This document shows positions 29,801-38,155 of a DNA stretch of 64,000 bases, piece by piece. This DNA is from Gammaproteobacteria bacterium. Its GTDB lineage: Bacteria; Pseudomonadota; Gammaproteobacteria; HK1. Made by a program: the position numbers and the translations under genes. The notes under the pieces were generated by a model. It saw nothing but the letters and a program-made list of their open reading frames with translations. It ran no database searches and was not told the origin of the DNA. The stretch lies in the NCBI GenBank assembly GCA_009937425.1, contig JAACFO010000003.1, positions 1-64,000 on the forward strand. Direction: 5' to 3'. How positions within the stretch are numbered: the stretch's first letter is position 1; the number at the start of each line of letters is the position of its first letter.

Positions 29801-30003
29801 AGGTCGGAAACACATACGTCAACCGCAACCAGATCGGCGCCGTCGTCGGGGTCCAGCCATTTGGGGGAGAAGGACTCTCCGGCACCGGGCCGAAGGCGGG
29901 TGGACCTCGCTATCTGTATCGTTTCGCCACCGAACGCAGCCTGTCCGTCAATACGACGGCCCAAGGTGGCAATGCCAGCTTGATGTCACTGGACGAAGAC
30001 TGA
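26857..30003 (+). CDS. putA: bifunctional proline dehydrogenase / L-glutamate gamma-semialdehyde dehydrogenase
   Basis: PRODH domain (KLSALHPRY, RLTKGAYWDSE) fused to ALDH domain (ISPWNFPLAIFTGQVTAALAAGN, AETGGQNAMIVD, GQRCSALR). Confidence 0.95.
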   Translation: MIFDKPLPQRDGLRGEIAQWHRRDETEVVERLLDAAHLDRDSLDRIAERARALVGEVRRHRIGKGGIDAFMQEYELSSQEGVVLMCLAEALLRIPDQETADRLIRDKLGPADWEKHVGNSESVFVNASTWALMLTGRVVSLHEYRDQSLKSVLGRLVGRFGDPVIRQSITQGMRILGRQFVMGRSITEALDRASADEERGYRHSFDMLGEAAHTAADAKRYFDAYSDGIATIGAQEAGRGPIESSGISIKLSALHPRYAFAQRERVMAELVPRLMALATHAREVDIGFTVDAEEADRLELSLDIIASVFSDDALKGWEGFGLALQTYQKRAYPTVEWLAELARANGRRLMLRLTKGAYWDSEIKLAQEGGYEGYTVFTRKAATDVSYIACARRVLAHGDAFFPQFATHNAHTLATIVEMAGQRRDYEFQRLHGMGEALYEQVVGSDGQALACRIYAPVGSHEDLLPYLVRRLLENGSNTSFVNRIVDERAPVDDIIADPLQKMQSLSVKPHPRIPAPPDIYQPERRNSRGIDISDPMELQPLDADMRKALERDWRAAPLIGGVNQKGERQPILDPADRRRQVGTVITADPAQVDIAMTGAANAAPAWDAADAEERALALERTAELMERDMPVLMALAVREAGKTVPDAIAEIREAVDFCRYYAGRCRRDFAEPMSLPGPTGERNELSLHGRGVFACISPWNFPLAIFTGQVTAALAAGNAVVAKPAEQTPLIAHHAVTLMHEAGVPAEVLQLLPGDGETVGTTLVNNPLIGGVVFTGSTETARAIHKTLASKGGPIVPLIAETGGQNAMIVDSSALPEQVVTDTIASAFQSAGQRCSALRVLYLQSDIADKTIEMLTGAMAELTVGDPALLSTDVGPVIDATALEVLETHAARMGKESRLIHECALGSQCAAGTFFAPRAFEIESIAQLEREVFGPILHVIRFRAAEVDAVIDDINATGYGLTVGIHSRIDTSIEYIHSRLKVGNTYVNRNQIGAVVGVQPFGGEGLSGTGPKAGGPRYLYRFATERSLSVNTTAQGGNASLMSLDED

Positions 30004-30022
30004 AGCTACGGACCGCAATTGG

Positions 30023-30295
30023 CTAGATTTTTCCTTGCATGGCCTGGGCGGCATCCGCCGAGGAAGTAACGGAAATGACCTCGAACTCCACGATGTCACT
30101 CCAATTTTCAATCCACTCGTCCATGAGTGTTGGATCCGATGTCTCCATGATCTGATAGCAACGCTCCAGCTTCGTGTCCACCCAGCTGGAGAGGTACTCG
30201 AGCCCATCCGGCGTCATGCGCCCCTTTTCGTGAAAGCGACGATAAACCGGCACGGCATCCTGGTTCTTAAAACGCTCGATCACCATGTAGAGCAT
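30023..30295 (-). CDS. DUF3303-like small protein
   Basis: MLYMVIERFKNQDAVPVYRRFHEKGRMTPDGLEYLSSWVD...CYQIMETSDPTLMDEWIENW. Confidence 0.7.
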   Translation of the reverse strand: MLYMVIERFKNQDAVPVYRRFHEKGRMTPDGLEYLSSWVDTKLERCYQIMETSDPTLMDEWIENWSDIVEFEVISVTSSADAAQAMQGKI

Positions 30296-30300
30296 CCTGC

Positions 30301-30489
30301 TTACTCCGCCGATCTCAAATAGGGCACGAGAAACACGATGCAGGCGGCAAGAAAGAACAGGCTGCCGAACAGCCCGGGGATATCGCCGCTTATCGCGGTG
30401 GAGGCAACAAAGAAGACGGCGGATACGATGAACAGGCTCCAACCCCAGATCTCGTATTTTCGATTCTTACCGCCGCCTTCTGTTGCCAC
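30301..30489 (-). CDS. small two-TM membrane protein
   Basis: two hydrophobic segments; 62 aa; packed between same-strand small genes. Confidence 0.55.
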   Translation of the reverse strand: MATEGGGKNRKYEIWGWSLFIVSAVFFVASTAISGDIPGLFGSLFFLAACIVFLVPYLRSAE

Positions 30490-30541
30490 GAATTACGCTC
30501 CAGGTTCTCACTGTTTCGCCAAGCGATCCTGAAGCCTGTGG

Positions 30542-30832
30542 TTACGCGGCCGACTCTGCCGTCAGCGGGTCGATCATACGGCGTACTTCCGTGACCGTCG
30601 TTGCGGGGAAGCCGCTTCGCTCGGCATGTTCCATCACCAAGGCCTCACTGTCCGAGCGATAAATACAGAAGGTCTTGTCATTCACCACGTAGCTGTGCTC
30701 CCAGTAAATATTCTTTCCTTCCGCCTGCATCGATTGCAATACACCGTTGGATTTCTGGGACGCGTCGCGCATTGCGGCACGATCCGCCGATCCGATCTCC
30801 GGAATGTCTCGTTCGATAACGAATCTTGGCAT
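30542..30832 (-). CDS. DUF4242-like protein
   Basis: MPRFVIERDIPEIG...IYWEHSYVVNDKTFCIYRSDSEALVMEHAERSGFPATTVTEVRRMIDP. Confidence 0.75.
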   Translation of the reverse strand: MPRFVIERDIPEIGSADRAAMRDASQKSNGVLQSMQAEGKNIYWEHSYVVNDKTFCIYRSDSEALVMEHAERSGFPATTVTEVRRMIDPLTAESAA

Positions 30833-30910
30833 TGTTCTACCCCCTCTCCAGTTTCAGTTATTGACGTTAGATAAAAGACGGCCCGCAGATCTTGGTGATT
30901 GCTTCCATTG

Positions 30911-31747
30911 CTAAGCCGCCGCGCCCGACAGTTGACAGCACGCTGAAACAACCGGCCAGCAGACAAGCACTCCGTCACTCGATACGACGCTATTTCGTAG
31001 ATTCTCCTCGAGCTGCTCCGCATTCTCGGCGCCGAAACCACGGATATCATGGGAATCGGCCATGGCAAGCATACTCCGAACACTCTCCGCCATGTAGCGA
31101 TAGATAAGACTGTCGGCACCGCCCCCGACAGGAGCTTCCATACGAAGGTCGGGGGCAGGCAATTTCGCCGCCTGGAATATTCGGTAAAGACCGAGACCGG
31201 CTTCGATGTCCGCGCCGGCAGCCGCGACGACGCGACATTTCCAGCGTACGACCTCGTCGTAGATTTCAGAATGGGGAAAAGAGTGTTGTGTGTCCAGCAA
31301 CCCGGCCATGTGCGACTCGAGCATCATGATGACGCCTCCGGGTCGAAGTGCTCTGGCGGCCTCGGCCAGGGTTTGCGCGGGAGACGGCTGATGCATCAGA
31401 AAAAAGCGCCCAGTCAGTGCATCGAAGGTGCCGGGTTCGGCAAAGGATCCCGCCTCGCCTTCCTCGAAGGCGACGTTGCCAATGCCCAGTTGCGCCGCTC
31501 TCGCCCTCGCGGATTGCACGGACTCAGCGTCCATATCGATGCCGAGCGCCGAGCCCGACGGGCCTACGAGCTCCGCCGCCAGCCGCGTGACATCGCCGGA
31601 ACCGCAACCGATATCGAGGACCCGCATACCTGTCGCGATACCGCAGTCCGTCAATGCCCGCCGGGTGGCGTCGCGGTAAATGATCCCCTGAAGGTCGAGC
31701 CGATTGAGCTCGCGCTCAGTTCGGTCCAGTACGTAGGCTTTATTCAT
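30911..31747 (-). CDS. class I SAM-dependent methyltransferase
   Basis: MRVLDIGCGSGDVTRLAAELVGPSGSALGIDMDAESV SAM-binding motif; start at MNKAYVLDR. Confidence 0.87.
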   Translation of the reverse strand: MNKAYVLDRTERELNRLDLQGIIYRDATRRALTDCGIATGMRVLDIGCGSGDVTRLAAELVGPSGSALGIDMDAESVQSARARAAQLGIGNVAFEEGEAGSFAEPGTFDALTGRFFLMHQPSPAQTLAEAARALRPGGVIMMLESHMAGLLDTQHSFPHSEIYDEVVRWKCRVVAAAGADIEAGLGLYRIFQAAKLPAPDLRMEAPVGGGADSLIYRYMAESVRSMLAMADSHDIRGFGAENAEQLEENLRNSVVSSDGVLVCWPVVSACCQLSGAAA

Positions 31748-31769
31748 ACGGTCTCCGTTGTCCTGCCCG

Positions 31770-33443
31770 CTAGCCTTCCTCCATGGGCAGATCGAGACCC
31801 TTTTCCCGGGCACATTGCTGTGCAGTCTCGTAACCGGCGTCGGCATGGCGCATAACGCCGGTAGCGGGATCGTTCGTCAACACGCGCGCGATGCGGCGCG
31901 CGGAGTCCTCGCTGCCATCACACACGATGACCATGCCCGCGTGCTGGGAAAAACCCATACCGACCCCACCGCCGTGGTGCAGACTCACCCAGGTGGCACC
32001 GCTGGCGGTGTTCAGCAAGGCGTTCAACAGCGGCCAGTCGGAAACCGCATCGCTGCCGTCGCGCATGCCTTCGGTCTCGCGATTGGGGCTCGCCACCGAA
32101 CCCGAATCCAGATGATCGCGGCCGATGACCACGGGTGCTTCCAGCTCACCGCTGGCCACCATGGCGTTGAAGGCAAGGCCGAGCCGCGCCCGCTCGCCAA
32201 GACCCACCCAGCAGATGCGCGCCGGCAGTCCTTGAAACTGGATGCGCTCGCGAGCCATGGCGAGCCAGTTGTGCAAATGCGGGTCGTCGGGAATGAGCTC
32301 CTTGACCTTGGCGTCGGTGCGGAAAATATCCTCGGGGTTTCCGGACAGCGCCGCCCAGCGAAAGGGTCCCACCCCACGGCAGAACAGCGGCCGAATGTAC
32401 GCGGGCACGAAACCGGGGAAGTCGAAGGCGTTGTCGACACCCTCCTCCAGCGCGACCTGGCGGATATTGTTGCCATAGTCGAAAGTTGGAATTCCCAGGG
32501 CATTGAATTCGAGCATGGCGCGCACGTGCACGGCCATGGATTGTTTTGCCGCCGCAACAACCCGCTCGGGTTCCCGGGCACGCAGCTCCACGGCCTGCTC
32601 CAAAGTCCAGCCGGCGGGCAGGTAACCGTTGAGCGGATCGTGGGCGCTGGTCTGATCGGTTACGGCGTCCGGGTGCACGCCGCGGCGTACGAGCTCGGGG
32701 AGAATCTCGGCGGCGTTGCCCACAAGTCCCACTGAAACAGCCTTGCCATCCGTCTTGGCCTGCTCAATGTGCGCCAGTGCGGTGTCCAGATTGGACTCCA
32801 TCATGTCCAGGTAGCCGCTCTCCAGACGCTTACGGATGCGTGACGGATCGCATTCCACCGCAAGCATGGAAGCCCCGGCCATGGTCGCCGCCAATGGCTG
32901 GGCGCCACCCATACCACCAAGTCCCGCGGTCAGAATCCAGCGCCCGGATAAATCACCGTCGAAATGTTCCCGGCCCATGGCCACGAAAGTCTCGTAGGTG
33001 CCCTGAACGATGCCTTGACTACCGATGTAGATCCACGAGCCCGCGGTCATCTGCCCGTACATCATGAGGCCCTGCTGATCGAGCTCGTTGAAGTGCTCCC
33101 AATTGGCCCAATGGGGCACGAGGTTGGAATTGGCGATGAGCACCCGCGGCGCGTCCGGATGGGTCTTGAATACCCCCACGGGCTTGCCCGACTGCACCAG
33201 CAGGGTTTCATCACCCTCCAGGCGTTCCAGCACATCGACGATCTTGTCGAAACATTCCCAATCCCTGGCCGCGCGCCCGATACCGCCGTAAACCACCAGC
33301 TCCTGGGGCCTCTCCGCCACTTCCGGGTCCAGATTGTTCATCAGCATGCGCAACGGCGCTTCCGTCAGCCAGCTCCTGGCGGTTAATTTCGTACCCCGCG
33401 GAGATCGCACAATGCGGTTGGAAATGCGTGTACCCTTGCTCAT
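31770..33443 (-). CDS. hutU: urocanate hydratase
   Basis: [59 protein letters not shown]. Confidence 0.95.
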   Translation of the reverse strand: MSKGTRISNRIVRSPRGTKLTARSWLTEAPLRMLMNNLDPEVAERPQELVVYGGIGRAARDWECFDKIVDVLERLEGDETLLVQSGKPVGVFKTHPDAPRVLIANSNLVPHWANWEHFNELDQQGLMMYGQMTAGSWIYIGSQGIVQGTYETFVAMGREHFDGDLSGRWILTAGLGGMGGAQPLAATMAGASMLAVECDPSRIRKRLESGYLDMMESNLDTALAHIEQAKTDGKAVSVGLVGNAAEILPELVRRGVHPDAVTDQTSAHDPLNGYLPAGWTLEQAVELRAREPERVVAAAKQSMAVHVRAMLEFNALGIPTFDYGNNIRQVALEEGVDNAFDFPGFVPAYIRPLFCRGVGPFRWAALSGNPEDIFRTDAKVKELIPDDPHLHNWLAMARERIQFQGLPARICWVGLGERARLGLAFNAMVASGELEAPVVIGRDHLDSGSVASPNRETEGMRDGSDAVSDWPLLNALLNTASGATWVSLHHGGGVGMGFSQHAGMVIVCDGSEDSARRIARVLTNDPATGVMRHADAGYETAQQCAREKGLDLPMEEG

Positions 33444-33479
33444 AGGTCTACCCACTGCAGCCGTGTTGGGAAACACGAC

Positions 33480-33510
33480 CATTCTACTTTGTCGGAGTCA
33501 AAGTAGAATG
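33480..33510. promoter_or_regulatory. perfect inverted repeat between hutU and hutG (operator or leader hairpin)
   Basis: cattctactttg-tcggagt-caaagtagaatg, 12-bp perfect arms, ending 17 nt before the hutG ATG. Confidence 0.6.
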
Positions 33511-33527
33511 TCTCCTGGAGCCTCTCC

Positions 33528-34325
33528 ATGGATACGTTCGAATTCACCGAGGGCACGACGCCGCTGCTGGTCAGCATGCCCCATGACGGCACCGCCATTC
33601 CCCTGGATTTGGCCGACTGCATGACGGCATATGCCCGCACCACGCCGGATACGGATTGGCACATGACGCGGCTCTACGATTTCGCCGGGGAGCTGGGCGT
33701 CAGCATTCTGAGACCTTTTTATTCACGCTTCGTCATCGATCTCAACCGCCCACCCGATGGCGAGCCCCTCTACCCCGGCGCCGACAATACCGAACTGTGC
33801 CCGACCCGGTGCTTCGATGAGACGGCCATCTACCGGGTTGGCGAAGCACCCGGCGCCAGTGAAATCGGCGCGCGCCGGGATCGCTACTGGCAGCCCTACC
33901 ACGATCGGATCGCCTCGACCCTGGCGGCACTGAAAGCACGTCATGGCATCGCATTGCTCTTCGATGCCCACAGCATCCTCTCGGTAGTACCGAGATTCTT
34001 CGAGGGAAAACTGCCGGACCTGAATCTCGGCACCGCCGGCGGCACGAGCTGCGATCCATCACTGCAAGCGGCCCTGACGACAGTGCTCGAAAGCGCAAGC
34101 GACTACACCCAAGTCGTCAACGGCCGTTTTACCGGTGGTTATATCACCCGAACCTACGGCGATCCCGGCAACAAGGTGCACGCAGTGCAACTCGAGCAGG
34201 CCCAATGCAGCTACATGGACGAGAATCCGCCCTACGACTACCGCGAGGATCTGGCGGACGGCGTGCGCCCTACTCTGCGCAGGCTGTTGGAAACGATGCT
34301 GGAGTGGAGCGCGAGTCAGACTTGA
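33528..34325 (+). CDS. hutG: N-formylglutamate deformylase
   Basis: TPLLVSMPHDGTAIP, LFDAHSI, NGRFTGGYITRTYGDPGNKVHAVQLEQAQCSYM. Confidence 0.92.
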   Translation: MDTFEFTEGTTPLLVSMPHDGTAIPLDLADCMTAYARTTPDTDWHMTRLYDFAGELGVSILRPFYSRFVIDLNRPPDGEPLYPGADNTELCPTRCFDETAIYRVGEAPGASEIGARRDRYWQPYHDRIASTLAALKARHGIALLFDAHSILSVVPRFFEGKLPDLNLGTAGGTSCDPSLQAALTTVLESASDYTQVVNGRFTGGYITRTYGDPGNKVHAVQLEQAQCSYMDENPPYDYREDLADGVRPTLRRLLETMLEWSASQT

Positions 34326-34345
34326 AGAATTCCGGCATCCGTCGG

Positions 34346-35644
34346 TCAGGGGTTCGACCGGCGGCCGCTCTTGATCACTTGGTGGCAGGGATTGAAACCG
34401 ATGCGGTAGGCAAGCTCCGCGGGGTGGTCAATGTCCCAGAGGACGAAGTCCGCCTGCTTACCCGCTTCCAAGGTGCCCACCTCGTCCGCCCTCCCCAGCG
34501 CCGCCGCAGCGTGACGTGTAACACCCGTTAGAGCCTCCTCCGGCGTCATTTGGAACAAGGTACAGGCCATGTTCAACATCAGCAGCAACGAGCTGACCGG
34601 TGAGCTCCCGGGATTGCTGTCGGTGGCGATGGCCATGGGTACGTCGTGCCGGCGAAACAAATCCACCGGCGGCTTACGGGTCTCGCGCAGAAAATAAAAT
34701 GCGCCGGGGAGTACAACGGCGACGGTCCCGGATTCGGCCATGGCCTCGATGGATGGCTCGGATACGTATTCCAGGTGATCCGCCGACAGTGCGCCGAAGC
34801 GTGCGGCGAGCGCCGTACCGCCCAGATCGGAGAGTTGCTCGGCGTGCAATTTGACGGGCAAGCCCAGTGCCCTGGCTTTGTGGAACACGCGTTCAGTCTG
34901 TGCAATCGTGAATCCAATGCCTTCACAGAACGCATCGACGGCGTCGGCAAGGCCGAGCTCCGCTACCCGCGGCATCACCTGGGCACACACGAAGTCGATG
35001 TAGTCATCGCCGCGCCCGGCGTACTCCGCCGGTAGCGCGTGTGCACCGAGAAAGCTTGTCACGACATCGACGCCACCGCCCTCACCCAGGCGACGGGCCG
35101 CACGCAACATTTTCAGCTCCGTATCCCCATCGAGTCCGTACCCGGATTTGATCTCGATGGTGGTAACGCCCTCGGCCACCAGGGCGGCCAGCCGCGGACC
35201 TGCCGAATCCACCAGCTGATCTTCGCTTGCTGCGCGCGTCGCCGTGACCGTCGAAACGATGCCGCCACCCTGGCGGGCGATCTCCTCGTAGCTGACGCCG
35301 GTCAGGCGTTGCTCGAACTCCCTGGCGCGATCGCCGCCGTATACGAGATGGGTGTGACAGTCGATGAGCCCGGGCGTCACCCAGCGGCCGCCCGCCGAGT
35401 GCACGCTTACGCCGGCGGGAATGTGGCTGGGTAATCGTGATTGGTCGCCCACCCAGCGGATGCGATCTGCAGCCACTGCAATAGCGCCGTTTTCGATGGC
35501 GCCGTAGGGATTCCCCCCTGCCGGCGCCATTGTTGCAAGCCGCGCGTGAGTCCACAGGGCATTGCAGCTGGAAAGGTCTATGGGATCGGACAAGGTCTTT
35601 TTACCGGTTTGGGCGTTGCAATCTTCTGGTGCTCTCGCGAGCAC
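34346..35644 (-). CDS. hutI: imidazolonepropionase
   Basis: [56 protein letters not shown]. Confidence 0.94.
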   Translation of the reverse strand: MLARAPEDCNAQTGKKTLSDPIDLSSCNALWTHARLATMAPAGGNPYGAIENGAIAVAADRIRWVGDQSRLPSHIPAGVSVHSAGGRWVTPGLIDCHTHLVYGGDRAREFEQRLTGVSYEEIARQGGGIVSTVTATRAASEDQLVDSAGPRLAALVAEGVTTIEIKSGYGLDGDTELKMLRAARRLGEGGGVDVVTSFLGAHALPAEYAGRGDDYIDFVCAQVMPRVAELGLADAVDAFCEGIGFTIAQTERVFHKARALGLPVKLHAEQLSDLGGTALAARFGALSADHLEYVSEPSIEAMAESGTVAVVLPGAFYFLRETRKPPVDLFRRHDVPMAIATDSNPGSSPVSSLLLMLNMACTLFQMTPEEALTGVTRHAAAALGRADEVGTLEAGKQADFVLWDIDHPAELAYRIGFNPCHQVIKSGRRSNP

Positions 35645-35797
35645 ATCCTACCCCCATGGTCACACACGAATACAGGGAGTTATCGCAACCATCCATTGAA
35701 ATGTCCGGATACGCTTGCGCAGCTGACCGTCGCTCGCCATCCACAAGCCCCGGCGATAGTATCTTCTGTACCCCCCAGGTTGGAGAAGCACCTCCGC

Positions 35798-35955
35798 ATG
35801 GAAGACCGTCTACCCCGTAAGCTTGCTGCCATCCTTTACGCGGATGTTGCCGATTACAGTCGGTTGACCGGGGAGGATGAAGATGGGACCCATCGGTGGA
35901 GACACTTCTAGACGCATTGCGCGATGCCGGGTTGCCCGAGATAGCTCGAGGATAA
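35798..35955 (+). pseudogene. collapsed remnant of a cyclase/TPR gene (N- and C-termini only)
   Basis: MEDRLPRKLAAILYADVADYSRLTGEDEDGTHRW (frame ending 35911) matches the start of the 38156 gene; in another frame 35896-35955 encodes VETLLDALRDAGLPEIARG*, resembling that gene's end VVERIVSDLGDAGLPE*. Confidence 0.75.
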
Positions 35956-36054
35956 CGGTTTCACGCTTCATGTTTGCTGTCGTTTGCTCGCGTCCGAGAC
36001 GCTGTGGCGCTACCATCGGTCGAATGCTTCCAACCTGAAGAAGGGCAGCGCCGA

Positions 36055-38028
36055 ATGGACGAGAGTCTGACTCGTAAGCTGGCTGTTCTATTGCACGCCG
36101 ATGTGGTGGGCTCGACGGCACTCGTCCAGGCGAACGAAACTCTTGCTCACCAACGCATTCAAGACGCCTTCCGACGTTTCTCTGAGACCATCATCGGTCA
36201 TGGGGGAACCCCCCATGAGATTCGAGGCGACGCGCTTGTCGCAGAGTTTTCCAAAGCCTCGGATGCGGTTAGTGCATCGGTTACCTTTCAGGAGGCAAAT
36301 ACTGCCCACAACGACGGCCTCCCCGATGAGATCTGCCCGGTAGTTCGGGTTGGCATCGCCCTGGGAGAGGTCGTGGTTGCCGATAACACGGTCACCGGCG
36401 AAGGCATAGTGCTGGCACAAAGACTGGAGCAATTGGCTGAGCCGGGTGGGGTGTGTATTCAGGATGCCGCTTACCAGACTGTGCCTAAGCGTCTGCCGTT
36501 CGAATTCGCCAGTCTGGGCGAACGGGAATTGAAGGGATTCGACGAGCGCGTGCGGGCTTATTCTGTCTCGCTGATAGATGATAGTGCGACCCCTGACCCG
36601 GAGGCGCCTGCCGCCGACGTGGGACCGCCAGCCGCGCAATCCCGGTCCCGTTATGTGATTGGGCTGGCGGCAGCAGTGGTAATCATCGTTGGCGGTGGTC
36701 TCGCTTGGTGGCAGCCGTGGCACCCCGAGGCCACGCCGGCCCATCCGCTTCCGGACAAGCCGTCCATTGCCATTCTTCCGTTCGACAATCTGAGCGACGA
36801 TTCATCCCAGGAATATTTTGTCGACGGCATGACCGAGGATTTGATCACCGACCTGGCGAAAATCGAGAGTCTTTTCGTAATCGCCCGCAATACGGTGTTC
36901 ACCTACAAAGACAGATCCGTCGTTGTGCCTGACGTGGCCAGGGAACTGGGTGTCAAATACGTGCTGGAAGGCAGTGTGCGACGCGTTGCCGACCGCGTTC
37001 GCATCAACACCCAGCTCATCGATGGCGCCAGCGGTGAGCATATCTGGGCGGAGCGCTATGACGGGTCGCTGACCGACATATTTGCGTTGCAGGATAAGGT
37101 AACGGGCGAGATCATCGGCCAGCTCAAGATCAGGCTCACCCCTGACGAGCAAGTACGACGGGCGCGCAAGGGCACCGATAACCCGGAGGCCCATGACGCG
37201 TATCTGAAAGGCTGGCAGTTGTACCGACGCTACACGCCGGAGGATTTCGTCGAGGCTATCCCTTATCTCGAGCGAGCCACCGAGCTGGATCCGGACTATG
37301 GACGGGCTTGGGCGGCACTCGCGTCAATTTACTGGATCACCTATCGAAAGAACTTTGCGTGGTCCTTAATCGTGAATCCGAACAGGAACATCGTGGTCTC
37401 GTGGATTGGGTCGTTCCACAAGACGGACTACTATCTACGACAGGCAATGCAGAATCCAACGCCGCTGGCGTACCAGATCGAATCCCAGATATCCTCGGAC
37501 TATCGGCAGTTCGACAAGGCGATCAGTGAGGCGGAGCAGGCCGTAACACTGGATCCGAACGATCCGGAGGGGCATCAGGCAATGGCCTGGGCCCTGATCT
37601 TCGCGGGCCGCGCCGAAGAGGCCATCACGTCAGCGGAAAACGGAATGCGCCTGGACCCTTACTACCCCGCGCCTCACCTTTACGTGCTCGGAACGGCCCA
37701 CCTGATGTTGCAACAATACACGCAAGCGGAGGCAGCGTTGAAACGCGCCTTTGGGCTCAATTCAGAAAACAAGAACATACTGTTGCCGTTGACAGCCACT
37801 TATGCTCATCTCGACAAACAGCAAGAAGCGCGGGCCACGTTAAAACAGTTCGACGAATTCTTAGTCTACTGGACGCCGAAGATTTCAACGCACATGGAAT
37901 GGTGGCAGTTCAAGCGCGAGGTCGATGTGCGGCTCTTTGGCAGTGGCCTCGTCAAGGCAGGCCTTTGTTGCGAGGAAGGGTTGGAAGCGTATATCGATGT
38001 TATCCGCCGGGGCAGCGGGCTCGAATAG
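36055..38028 (+). CDS. cyclase-like domain - TM - TolB-like domain - TPR protein
   Basis: MDESLTRKLAVLLHADVVGSTALV... cyclase homology; single TM (YVIGLAAAVVIIVGGGLAWW); KPSIAILPFDNLSDDSSQEYFVDGMTEDLITDLAKI; TPR tail. Confidence 0.88.
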   Translation: MDESLTRKLAVLLHADVVGSTALVQANETLAHQRIQDAFRRFSETIIGHGGTPHEIRGDALVAEFSKASDAVSASVTFQEANTAHNDGLPDEICPVVRVGIALGEVVVADNTVTGEGIVLAQRLEQLAEPGGVCIQDAAYQTVPKRLPFEFASLGERELKGFDERVRAYSVSLIDDSATPDPEAPAADVGPPAAQSRSRYVIGLAAAVVIIVGGGLAWWQPWHPEATPAHPLPDKPSIAILPFDNLSDDSSQEYFVDGMTEDLITDLAKIESLFVIARNTVFTYKDRSVVVPDVARELGVKYVLEGSVRRVADRVRINTQLIDGASGEHIWAERYDGSLTDIFALQDKVTGEIIGQLKIRLTPDEQVRRARKGTDNPEAHDAYLKGWQLYRRYTPEDFVEAIPYLERATELDPDYGRAWAALASIYWITYRKNFAWSLIVNPNRNIVVSWIGSFHKTDYYLRQAMQNPTPLAYQIESQISSDYRQFDKAISEAEQAVTLDPNDPEGHQAMAWALIFAGRAEEAITSAENGMRLDPYYPAPHLYVLGTAHLMLQQYTQAEAALKRAFGLNSENKNILLPLTATYAHLDKQQEARATLKQFDEFLVYWTPKISTHMEWWQFKREVDVRLFGSGLVKAGLCCEEGLEAYIDVIRRGSGLE

Positions 38029-38155
38029 CCGCCGCCACGATAACCGCCTGCCCTATTTTCGGATCCGCTTGTCAGCCCGAAACGATTCCTCGCCCCCCAC
38101 ACATGCCCGCGATAGTATCCCAGTAGCGCCCAATCTTTAAGAAGACCACTCCTTC

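Noticed and set aside
31758-32735. 325-aa plus-strand ORF over hutU
   Set aside because: Shadow of urocanate hydratase; no domain recognised
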